DNA from: Trebonia sp.
GTDB lineage: Bacteria; Actinomycetota; Actinomycetes; Streptosporangiales; Streptosporangiaceae
Length of the DNA stretch: 6,391 nt
Assembly: GCA_030043595.1 (NCBI GenBank)
Contig: JASHXJ010000310.1
Coordinates: forward strand, 1 to 6,391
Direction: 5' to 3'
Shown piece after piece: positions 1-5,905 of the stretch; position 1 is the first letter of the stretch, and every line of letters begins with the position of its first letter. The notes beneath the pieces were generated by a model that worked only from the letters and a program-made list of their open reading frames with translations, had not been told where the DNA came from and did no database searches. The position numbers were made by a program, and so were the translations under genes.

Positions 1-252
1 CTCGAGGCGGCGAGCTGCGGGTACTTCGGCCACCCGGCGTCACGGCTGACGGTGGTGCAGGGCGCCATGCTGGCGGGCGTCGTCAACGCGCCAAGCGTCG
101 ACGACCCGATCGCGTTCCCGGCCAACGCGCACGCGCGGCTCGCGCACGTGATCGCGCGGATGGTCGCGGTCGGCTACCTCACGAAGGCGCAGGGAACCGC
201 CGTGCTGAACACGCCACTGGGCCTCGTCCCCCGCGACGAGGCGGGCTGCTAG
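1..252 (+). CDS. GT51 peptidoglycan glycosyltransferase, C-terminal fragment (5' end outside window)
   Basis: Only the last 83 residues are present; the frame is open from base 1 and ends at a TAG. The fragment reads YFGHPASRLTVVQGAMLAGVVNAPS, then PIAFPANAHARLAHVIARMVAVGYLTKAQ and PLGL. This matches the end of the GT51 domain of class A penicillin-binding proteins and monofunctional transglycosylases (YFGK...LT..EAAMLAG...AP...P..NPE.A..R...VL..M...G.IT). These enzymes polymerise lipid II into glycan strands on the outer face of the membrane. The protein stops about 12 residues after the PLGL segment, where a class A PBP would continue into its transpeptidase domain. The product is therefore either a stand-alone glycosyltransferase or a truncated PBP, and the catalytic Glu motifs lie upstream of the window. 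Family assignment is confident; the exact subtype is not. Confidence 0.85.
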   Translation, partial: LEAASCGYFGHPASRLTVVQGAMLAGVVNAPSVDDPIAFPANAHARLAHVIARMVAVGYLTKAQGTAVLNTPLGLVPRDEAGC

Positions 253-728
253 TGCTCCGACGGCTCCGGCTCGAGCTGCTCCGGGGCTTGCGCGGGAGGC
301 TGGGCGAGGAAGACGAACTTGCGGTAGCTGTAGAGCCGGAACAGCGTCCCGATCCCGATGCCGACGATCGTGGCCGCGTTGTAGGCGAGGTTGCCCGTCT
401 TGTCCAGCCCGTAGTGGACGAAGGCCACGATGCCGACCTGGATGAAGATCCCGATCACGTTCAGCACGACGAACAGGACCCACTCCTGGCCGAGGCCCTT
501 GCCCTTGCGGTGCCTGAACGCCCAGTGCCTGTTCCCGACGAAGGTGACGACGGTGGCGACGGCGTACGCGATGACGACCGCGGTCAGCGGGCCGACGCCG
601 TACCCGGAGTGCAGCACGTTCTGGACGCCAAGCTGGACGACGAAGCCGATGGCGCCCACGACGCCGAACTTCGCTGTCTCATGGACCAGTACCTGAAACC
701 GGAGGTAAGTGTCGCGGATCAGACTCAA
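249..728 (-). CDS. GtrA family four-helix membrane protein
   Basis: 159 residues with the preferred TTG start at 728. Four hydrophobic segments lie at about 22-40, 48-65, 83-103 and 116-135. The second and fourth each run into a basic-aromatic motif (NRHWAF at 66-71, YRKFVF at 135-140), the internal two-fold repeat typical of GtrA/DPMS-related proteins. Members are small inner-membrane proteins implicated in moving or handling polyprenyl-phosphate-linked sugars for cell-surface glycosylation. The tail is acidic and rich in Pro, Gln and Glu. Start choice: AGAGGA at 743-738 lies 9 nt before the TTG at 728 but directly abuts an in-frame TTG at 737, so the shorter form is favoured; the alternative is 162 residues. 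The gene converges on the GT51 gene, sharing a CTAG for both stops, and diverges from the ABC operon. The substrate is unknown. Confidence 0.9.
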   Translation of the reverse strand: MSLIRDTYLRFQVLVHETAKFGVVGAIGFVVQLGVQNVLHSGYGVGPLTAVVIAYAVATVVTFVGNRHWAFRHRKGKGLGQEWVLFVVLNVIGIFIQVGIVAFVHYGLDKTGNLAYNAATIVGIGIGTLFRLYSYRKFVFLAQPPAQAPEQLEPEPSEH

Positions 729-737
729 CTGGCTCAA

Positions 738-743
738 TCCTCT
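738..743 (-). promoter_or_regulatory. Ribosome binding site of the GtrA gene
   Basis: On the minus strand AGAGGA precedes the gene. It is 0 nt from the TTG at 737 and 9 nt from the in-frame TTG at 728, which decides the start in favour of 728. This is the only Shine-Dalgarno-like match close to either codon. Confidence 0.5.
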
Positions 744-864
744 CGCGTGTCCCCGTCGTGCCCCAGCTCGGCCGGCGGTGCGGTGACCTGTCGTACCTTA
801 CCCTTTCCCTTCCCGGCGCTGCTACCGAGGCGGAAAACCGGTCGGAATCAGTCACAGCGCCAGG

Positions 865-870
865 TATTCT
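865..870 (+). promoter_or_regulatory. Candidate -10 element for a leaderless ABC operon transcript
   Basis: TATTCT fits the actinobacterial TANNNT -10 consensus and ends 7 nt before the GTG at 878. Transcription would then begin at or next to the start codon. No Shine-Dalgarno is visible upstream of that GTG, which fits a leaderless mRNA. The -35 at the expected distance (TCGGAA, 842-847) is poor, so this is a hypothesis from spacing only. Confidence 0.4.
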
Positions 871-877
871 CCATCGA

Positions 878-1807
878 GTGCCCGAGGTACTGGTTCGCGC
901 CCGTGGGCTGACAAAGCGGTTCGGCAGCTTCACCGCGGTGGACGGGATCGACTTCGACCTGTACCAGGGCGAAGCTTTCGGATTCCTCGGTCCGAACGGC
1001 GCCGGGAAATCGTCCACGATGCGGATGCTCGGCTGTGTCTCCCCGCCGACACAAGGCGAGCTTACCATTCTCGGCGCCGACCCGGTTCGCGACGGAGCGG
1101 CGATCAGGGCCAGGCTGGGCGTGGTTCCGCAGGAAGACACCCTGGACGTCGAGCTCACCGTCCGGGAGAACCTGCTCGTCTACGGCCGCTATTTCGGCCT
1201 GCCGCGAAGCGTCATCAGGGAGCGGACCGCGCAGCTGCTCGACTTCGTGCAGCTCACCGAGCGGGCCACGGACATGGTGGAGCCGCTGTCCGGCGGCATG
1301 AAGCGCCGCCTCACGATCGCCAGGAGCCTGATCAACGACCCGGACATCCTGATCCTCGACGAGCCGACCACCGGCCTTGACCCGCAGGCCAGGCACGTGG
1401 TGTGGGACCGGCTGTTCCGGCTCAAGCAGCGGGGCGTCACGCTGATCCTCACCACGCATTACATGGACGAGGCCGAGCAGCTGTGCGACCGCCTGGTGGT
1501 CATGGACCACGCGAAGATCGTCGCCGAGGGCACCCCGCGTGAGCTGATCGAGCGGTACGCGACCCCGGAAGTGCTCGAGCTGCGGTTCGACCCGGACGTG
1601 CACGACCAGGCGGCGGAGAAGATCAAAGACATTTCCTCGGAACGATCCGAGGTGCTCGCCGACCGCATCCTTCTCTACGTGGCGGACGGCGACGAGACGC
1701 TGGCCCGCGTCAGGCAGGCCGGTCTCGAGCCGCTGACCGAACTGGTGCGCCGAGCCACCCTCGAGGATGTCTTCCTGCACCTGACCGGCCGAAGGCTAGT
1801 GGACTGA
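878..1807 (+). CDS. ABC transporter ATP-binding protein, NodI/DrrA-like
   Basis: 309 residues from the GTG at 878. This is the ATPase of an ABC-2 type exporter that powers export through the two permeases encoded next. All ABC motifs are intact: Walker A GPNGAGKS at 38-45, Q-loop Gln85, signature LSGGM at 137-141, Walker B ILILD at 157-161 with catalytic Glu162, D-loop from Gly166-Leu167-Asp168, and switch His194 in TTHYMDEAEQLCDRL. The stretch PQARHVVWDRL...TTHYMDEAEQLCDRL is close to NodI and drug-exporter (DrrA) ATPases. Residues from about 228 to 309 form a C-terminal accessory region ending in LEDVFLHLTGR, common in this group. An in-frame GTG at 758 would add 40 residues with no family resemblance and no Shine-Dalgarno, so 878 is preferred. 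The TGA overlaps the next ATG by one base. Cargo (lipid, glycolipid, polysaccharide or small molecule) cannot be deduced. Confidence 0.93.
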   Translation: MPEVLVRARGLTKRFGSFTAVDGIDFDLYQGEAFGFLGPNGAGKSSTMRMLGCVSPPTQGELTILGADPVRDGAAIRARLGVVPQEDTLDVELTVRENLLVYGRYFGLPRSVIRERTAQLLDFVQLTERATDMVEPLSGGMKRRLTIARSLINDPDILILDEPTTGLDPQARHVVWDRLFRLKQRGVTLILTTHYMDEAEQLCDRLVVMDHAKIVAEGTPRELIERYATPEVLELRFDPDVHDQAAEKIKDISSERSEVLADRILLYVADGDETLARVRQAGLEPLTELVRRATLEDVFLHLTGRRLVD

Positions 1808-2634
1808 TGCTGGTTGAAGAGCTGACCGCGCCGAGGACCATTGTCGCGAAAGTCCCGCAGTCATTCGACCTCGCCGTCCGCGCGCTGCGCTGCTGGCTGA
1901 CCGTGTACCGGCGGACCTGGCGGGCGTCGGTCTGGTCGAGCGTGCTCGGCCCGGTGTTCTTCCTGAGCGCGATGGGCTACGGCCTCGGCTCGCTGGTCGA
2001 CAAGCACGGCACCGCCGCGCTCGGCGGCGTGCCGTACGTCGCGTTCGTGGCGCCGGCCATCCTGGCCACGCAGGCGATGCAGTCGGGGATGGCCAACGCG
2101 AGCTTCCCTGTCTTCGGCGCGGTGCAGTGGAGCAAGAACTACGTCGCGGCGCGGGCGACGCCGCTGCGCCCGGTCGACCTCTCCCGCGGCCACCTGCTGT
2201 TCTTCGCCCTGCGGATCGCGATGAACTCGGCGGTCTACGTCGTGGTCATGGCGGCGTTCGGCACGATCCGGTCGGGCTGGGGGGCGGCGCTGCTGCCCGC
2301 CGCGCTGCTGACCGGCATCGCGTTCGCGGCGCCCGTCGCGGCGTGGGCGGTCACGCTGGAGAAGGAGACCCCGTTCAACTACATGTTCCGGTTCGGCGGC
2401 GTCCCGATGATGCTGTTCTCCGGCACGTTCTTCCCCGTCACCCAGCTGCCCGGCTGGCTTCAGCCGGTGGCCTACGCGACGCCGCTGTGGCACGGCGTGG
2501 CGCTGTGCCGCGAGCTCAGCCTGGGCACCGTGACCGCGGCGAGCGTGGCGATGCACGTCGCCTACCTGGCCGCCCTCGCCGTGGCGGGCCTGTCCGTAGC
2601 CGCCCGCACCTACCGCAGCCGGCTGTATGTCTAG
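1807..2634 (+). CDS. ABC-2 type transporter permease (first subunit)
   Basis: 275 residues with an N-terminal cytoplasmic stretch of about 40 residues and six predicted membrane segments near 41-62, 78-100, 130-153, 160-182, 194-212 and 247-269. The conserved ABC-2 signature FSGTFFPVTQLP lies at 204-215, before the last extracytoplasmic loop. Overall it resembles NodJ/DrrB-type permeases, which form the membrane pore of exporters energised by a NodI/DrrA ATPase. The ATG overlaps the ATPase stop as TGATG, indicating translational coupling and stoichiometric synthesis. A weak GAAGG lies 11 nt upstream. It shares architecture with the next gene, so the transporter is probably a heterodimer of permeases. 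Substrate is unknown. Confidence 0.9.
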   Translation: MLVEELTAPRTIVAKVPQSFDLAVRALRCWLTVYRRTWRASVWSSVLGPVFFLSAMGYGLGSLVDKHGTAALGGVPYVAFVAPAILATQAMQSGMANASFPVFGAVQWSKNYVAARATPLRPVDLSRGHLLFFALRIAMNSAVYVVVMAAFGTIRSGWGAALLPAALLTGIAFAAPVAAWAVTLEKETPFNYMFRFGGVPMMLFSGTFFPVTQLPGWLQPVAYATPLWHGVALCRELSLGTVTAASVAMHVAYLAALAVAGLSVAARTYRSRLYV

Positions 2635-3412
2635 CAGACTTGCCGGGCCCTGGCGGGGCAGCCTGCACCTGATCGAGCGGCACGCGCGGGTGTACCGGCA
2701 CATGTGGCTGGTGTTCGCCTCCGGGGTGGCCGAACCGCTCTTCTACCTGCTGTCGATCGGCGTCGGCCTGGGCGCGCTGGTCGGCACGGTGGCCGGGCCC
2801 GGCGGGCAGCTGGTCCCGTACCGGGAGTACGTCGCACCCGGGCTGCTCGCGGTGTCCGCGCTGAACGGCGCGATGTACGACTCGACGTTCAACGTCTTCT
2901 TCCGGCTGAAGTACGCCAAGCTCTATGACGCGCTGCTAGCGACGCCGGTCGGGCCCGGCGAGGTGGCCCTGGGCGAGGTCGGCTGGGCGCTGCTGCGCGG
3001 CGCGGTCTACGCGGTCGCGTTCACGCTGGTCATGGCCTGCATGGACCTCATCCACTCGCCGTGGGCTTTGTTCGCCGTGCCGGTGGCGGTGCTGATCAGC
3101 TTCGCGATCGCCGCGGTCGGGGTAGCGTGCACCACGTACATGCGGAGCTGGCAGGACTTCGAGTACGTGATGCTGGTCGCGGTGCCGATGTTCCTGTTCT
3201 CCGCCACGTTCTTCCCGGTGAGCGTCTATCCGCACGCGATCGGCGTGATCGTCGAATGGACGCCGCTGTACCAGGGAGTGGTCCTGCTGCGCGACCTGGT
3301 GCTGGGCGCGCCGTCACCGGACTTGCTCTGGCGCGCCGGCTATCTCGCTGTCATGGGGCTGACGGGGCTGGCGGTGGCGAGCCGACGGATCGCGAAGCTG
3401 CTCCTCGTCTGA
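2627..3412 (+). CDS. ABC-2 type transporter permease (second subunit)
   Basis: 261 residues starting at an ATG 8 bases inside the previous gene, in another frame, with no clear Shine-Dalgarno; translation probably depends on coupling to the first permease. Six hydrophobic segments lie near 28-53, 68-90, 119-138, 145-170, 180-198 and 237-252. The ABC-2 motif reads FSATFFPVSVYP at 191-202, matching FSGTFFPVTQLP of its neighbour. The segments YREYVAPGLLAVSALNGAMYDSTF and LYDALLATPVGPGEVALGEVGWA correspond well to the NodJ pattern (a cytoplasmic coupling loop after helix 2). This supports paralogy with the first permease and a two-permease, ATPase-driven exporter. There is no fused domain or truncation. 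Substrate is unknown. Confidence 0.9.
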   Translation: MSSRLAGPWRGSLHLIERHARVYRHMWLVFASGVAEPLFYLLSIGVGLGALVGTVAGPGGQLVPYREYVAPGLLAVSALNGAMYDSTFNVFFRLKYAKLYDALLATPVGPGEVALGEVGWALLRGAVYAVAFTLVMACMDLIHSPWALFAVPVAVLISFAIAAVGVACTTYMRSWQDFEYVMLVAVPMFLFSATFFPVSVYPHAIGVIVEWTPLYQGVVLLRDLVLGAPSPDLLWRAGYLAVMGLTGLAVASRRIAKLLLV

Positions 3413-3417
3413 GCCGA

Positions 3418-3423
3418 TAGGCT
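3418..3423 (+). promoter_or_regulatory. Candidate -10 element for a leaderless DUF2079 transcript
   Basis: TAGGCT fits TANNNT and is one base from the Streptomyces-like TAGGAT. It ends exactly 7 nt before the ATG at 3431, the same spacing as at the ABC ATPase start, and no Shine-Dalgarno separates them. No convincing -35 lies 17 nt upstream, inside the end of the permease gene. The gene may also be read through from the ABC operon, only 18 bp away. Confidence 0.35.
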
Positions 3424-3430
3424 ACTTCGG

Positions 3431-4981
3431 ATGCTTGAAGAGCGACGCCCGGTGACACAGGCTGGCGCGGCCCGAGTCCCGGCTGGGACGGACGCGCCGG
3501 CACAGGCCGCCGTGCCCCCAGGCCCGTACCGCGACCTGGTGACCTGGGCGATCGTGCTGGTCGTGTTCGGGGCCTACCTGACCATCTCGCTGTTCCGGCT
3601 GCTGCAGCTCAACCCCTCGTCCTGGGACCTGGGCATCTTCACCGAGTACGTGAAGCAGCTGGCGCACCTGCGGGCGCCGATCGTGGACGTGCGCGGTCCG
3701 GGATTCAACCTGCTCGGCGATCACTTCCAGGTCGCCGTGGCGCTGATCGCGCCGTTCTTCCGGGTGTTCCCCACGCCGGCGACCCTGCTGGTGGCCCAGG
3801 CGCTGCTGACCGCGGTGTCGGTGTTCCCCGTGACGGCGGCGGCCATGGCGAAGCTCGGCACGGGGAGGGGACGGGCGGTCGGTGTCGCTTACGGGTTCTC
3901 CTGGGGCCTGCAGCAGATGATCGACTTCGACTTCCACGAGATCGCCTTCGCCGTCCCGCTGCTGGCGTTCTCGCTGTCGGCCCTGGTCCGCGGCCGGACG
4001 CGGGCGGCGGTCTTGTGGGCCATGCCCCTGGTCTTCGTCAAGGAGGACCAGGGGTTCACGGTCGCGGCGATCGGCCTGCTCATGGTCGTGGCCGCGGCGC
4101 GCGAGGCGCGGCAGCGGGATCCCGCCGCGACGGCCAGGCTCCGGGGCAGCGTCATCGGCGGCGCGTTCCTCGTCGCGTGGGGCCTGGCCTGGTCGCTGCT
4201 CGCGATCGCCGTGATCATCCCGCACTTCAACGCGGCGCACCGCTACCTGTACTGGAGCGACGGCGGCGTCGTCGGCTCGGGCATGCCGTTCTCGGTGACC
4301 GGCCTGATCGGGCAGACGCTGCACGCCTGGCCGGTCAAGCTGCAGACCGTCGTGCTGCTGCTGCTGCCCACCGCGTTCATCGCGCTCGGCTCGCCGCTCG
4401 CGCTTGTCGCGGTGCCGAGCCTCGCGCTGCGGTTCATCTCCACCAACAGCGCCTACTGGGGCACCCTGTGGCACTACAACGCGACGGTGATGCCGGTACT
4501 GTTCATCGCCGCCGTCGAGGCGATGGCGCGCTGGCGCGCGCTGCCCGGGCAGGGCCCGCCCGCCTGGTCACGGTGGCTGCGCACCGCCGCGGCACAACAC
4601 GGCGCCCCGATGATGGTCGCCGTCGCCGCCGCGCTCGCCTTCCAGTTCCCGCTGAGCACCCTGTGGCAGGGTTCGACCTACGAGATCAGCCCGCACGTGG
4701 CGGCCGCCGACGCGGCGATGGCGCGGGTCCCCGACGGCGCCACCGTGCAGACCACGCTCGACCTGCTCGCCCCGCTCGCCGCCCGCACCGACACGTTCTG
4801 GATCGGCAACGCCGGGAACCCGCTCACCCAGTACATCGTCTTCGACGGCCTGAACAGCGGCTACTACCCGGCCCCTAAGAACGTGCCAGCCTTCATCGCG
4901 GAACTGTACGGCCAGAACCAGTACGTCAAGATCTTCGAGCGCGGCGACGTCTACGTCTTCCGGCTGGCCGGCCAGGGGTAA
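3431..4981 (+). CDS. DUF2079 domain polytopic membrane protein
   Basis: 516 residues. A hydrophilic Ala/Pro-rich N-terminus of about 33 residues is followed by a membrane segment (37-58), the family motif SWDLGIF (64-70), then GPGFNLLGDHF (89-99), DFDFHEIAFAVPLLAFSL (155-172), KEDQG (204-208) and HYNATVMPVLFIAAVEA (348-364). These are the conserved blocks of DUF2079 proteins, with about ten membrane helices in all. The last 85 or so residues (from PHVAAADAAM) are hydrophilic and likely extracytoplasmic. The family has a GT-C-like layout (acidic residues in the first outer loop, many helices, outer C-terminal domain), which suggests a lipid-linked sugar glycosyltransferase; no reaction is established here. 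ATG 3431 has no Shine-Dalgarno; an in-frame GTG at 3452 is an alternative. It follows the permease by 18 bp on the same strand and may be cotranscribed with the exporter. Confidence 0.88.
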   Translation: MLEERRPVTQAGAARVPAGTDAPAQAAVPPGPYRDLVTWAIVLVVFGAYLTISLFRLLQLNPSSWDLGIFTEYVKQLAHLRAPIVDVRGPGFNLLGDHFQVAVALIAPFFRVFPTPATLLVAQALLTAVSVFPVTAAAMAKLGTGRGRAVGVAYGFSWGLQQMIDFDFHEIAFAVPLLAFSLSALVRGRTRAAVLWAMPLVFVKEDQGFTVAAIGLLMVVAAAREARQRDPAATARLRGSVIGGAFLVAWGLAWSLLAIAVIIPHFNAAHRYLYWSDGGVVGSGMPFSVTGLIGQTLHAWPVKLQTVVLLLLPTAFIALGSPLALVAVPSLALRFISTNSAYWGTLWHYNATVMPVLFIAAVEAMARWRALPGQGPPAWSRWLRTAAAQHGAPMMVAVAAALAFQFPLSTLWQGSTYEISPHVAAADAAMARVPDGATVQTTLDLLAPLAARTDTFWIGNAGNPLTQYIVFDGLNSGYYPAPKNVPAFIAELYGQNQYVKIFERGDVYVFRLAGQG

Positions 4982-4983
4982 GC

Positions 4984-5010
4984 GGCCGGGTCCCCAGCCG
5001 CCGCCCGGCT
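4984..5010. terminator. Candidate bidirectional hairpin between convergent genes
   Basis: The 27-bp gap between the DUF2079 and lipoprotein stops contains GCCGGG (4985-4990) facing CCCGGC (5004-5009), a perfect 6-bp GC stem with a G-U closing pair possible and a 13-nt loop. An alternative stem GCGGC/GCCGC (4982-4986 with 4997-5001) competes. There is no U tract on either strand. It may slow or end transcription between the convergent genes, but such GC-rich stems arise easily by chance here. Confidence 0.3.
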
Positions 5011-5809
5011 ACGCGAGCGCCGCGGCGTCCTGCTGGCGCTTCATCAGGTTGTAGACGATCGTCTGGGGAGCCAGCCCGGTCGGCACGCCGACCCCGACCC
5101 CGACCGCGGAAGCCGCGAAGACGTCCACGCCGCTGGCGGTGAACAGGGTGTCGAGCGTCAGCGAGGAGCCGCTGATCGTCCCGGCCTGCAAGAGCTGGAT
5201 CGACGGGTGGCCGGCCACCGGCGCCGCGGCCGCGGCCTTGAGCGAGAACGCGCCGGTGGCGCCGTTGTCCGACGCGGTGAACGCGTGGCACCGGCCGGCC
5301 AGCGCCGAGATCCCGGTCACGAAGGCCGAGGCCGCAGCGGGGCTGGCGAACTGGTAGACCACCTGGTCATATGCCTGCTCGTTCCCGACGGCGCTGTCAG
5401 ACGCCATCGCTGTCTCCCCGAAACCGGGGGCGCCCAGGTTGTTGACGAAGGTCGCGCAGCTGACGGTCGCGAGGTTGTAGGTCGCCTGGCCGGAGCCCAG
5501 GCCGTCACCGGAGGACACGGCACTGGACGACGCGAGGGCGAACCCGGCAGGGAAGAAGGACTGGGGGAGCAGCACGGACTGCAGCTGCGTGCCGGTCAGC
5601 TGCCCGGATGCGTCAGGCACCGGAGTCATCGGCCCGGTCGGGGCTGGACTCTGCGGCGCCGTCGCGACCGGCGGGGGCGCCGTCGACGTCGACGGCGTCT
5701 GGTACGCCACCCCCTTGGTGGCGCACCCCGTGACCGCCGTGAGCACTCCCGCGACGGCAAGAACTGCAAGAACCCTGAGAACGACAGGAACCCTGGAAAC
5801 CAGTGACAC
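5009..5809 (-). CDS. Secreted lipoprotein with Pro/Thr/Ser linker, possible PknH-like sensor domain
   Basis: 266 residues from the GTG at 5809. Residues 1-28 form a lipoprotein signal peptide: Arg6 and Arg12, a Val/Leu/Ala-rich core, then lipobox V-T-G-C with Cys29 as lipidation site. Residues 30-70 are a Pro/Thr/Ser/Ala linker. The rest is a secreted domain with two cysteines, Cys118 (TVSCATF) and Cys174 (GRCHAF), spaced as in a disulfide. QVVYQFASPAAASAFVTGI sits between them. The first-Cys, aromatic strand, Phe-x-Ser-x-x-x-Ala-x-x-Phe, second-Cys order resembles the PknH extracellular/mycobacterial Lpp-type sensor fold; this is inference. The tail is rich in small residues (VGVGVGV). Start: AGGT at 5819-5816 is 6 nt before this GTG; an in-frame TTG at 5848 would add 13 residues and has GGAAAGG only 4 nt upstream. 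The open frame continues further upstream, but only as antisense to the reductase. Confidence 0.8.
   Translation of the reverse strand: MSLVSRVPVVLRVLAVLAVAGVLTAVTGCATKGVAYQTPSTSTAPPPVATAPQSPAPTGPMTPVPDASGQLTGTQLQSVLLPQSFFPAGFALASSSAVSSGDGLGSGQATYNLATVSCATFVNNLGAPGFGETAMASDSAVGNEQAYDQVVYQFASPAAASAFVTGISALAGRCHAFTASDNGATGAFSLKAAAAAPVAGHPSIQLLQAGTISGSSLTLDTLFTASGVDVFAASAVGVGVGVPTGLAPQTIVYNLMKRQQDAAALA
5678..5697. repeat. Perfect 20-bp palindrome inside the lipoprotein gene
   Basis: The half-site CGCCGTCGAC is followed directly by its reverse complement GTCGACGGCG, with no spacer and no mismatch, giving two abutting GTCGAC hexamers. It encodes TPSTSTA of the linker. Symmetry ends exactly at these coordinates (G5677 against T5698). 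It could be a protein-binding site or just a product of repeated TCG/ACG codons in a Ser/Thr tract. Confidence 0.75.
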
Positions 5810-5876
5810 AGCGTTACCTAACCCAAGCCGGACATCAACACCTGACAAGGTACCTTTCCGCGTCCCCGGGCCGCAC

Positions 5877-5905
5877 GTCGCATACCGCCCGGAGTCCGGG
5901 ATAAT
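5877..5905 (+). promoter_or_regulatory. Candidate promoter with palindromic operator for the reductase gene
   Basis: GATAAT at 5900-5905 matches the TATAAT -10 at five of six bases. GTCGCA at 5877-5882 is a 3/6 match to TTGACA with a 17-bp spacer. The spacer contains the perfect inverted repeat CCCGGA-G-TCCGGG (5888-5900), which touches the -10 and could be an operator. Transcription would begin near 5912, leaving a leader of about 66 nt before the reductase start. This is motif reading only. Confidence 0.4.

Noticed and set aside
758..877. A 40-residue N-terminal extension of the ABC ATPase from a GTG at 758
   Set aside because: No Shine-Dalgarno, no homology to the family N-terminus, and it would consume the divergent promoter region; the family start fits the GTG at 878.
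252..911. A 219-codon plus-strand frame opposite the GtrA gene
   Set aside because: Highly charged, low-complexity composition and no ribosome binding site; the opposite strand encodes a proper four-helix GtrA protein.
848..1780. A 310-codon minus-strand frame opposite the ABC ATPase gene
   Set aside because: The plus strand carries every ABC ATPase motif; the antisense product has no recognisable domain.
2127..2672. A 181-codon plus-strand frame inside the first permease gene
   Set aside because: Arg/Ala/Gly-rich out-of-frame translation without membrane segments, fully overlapping a well-supported permease.
3422..4474. A 350-codon minus-strand frame opposite the DUF2079 gene
   Set aside because: Its product is dominated by Arg, Gln, Asp, His and Glu with no domain, the usual antisense shadow of a high-GC membrane-protein gene whose plus-strand translation matches a known family.
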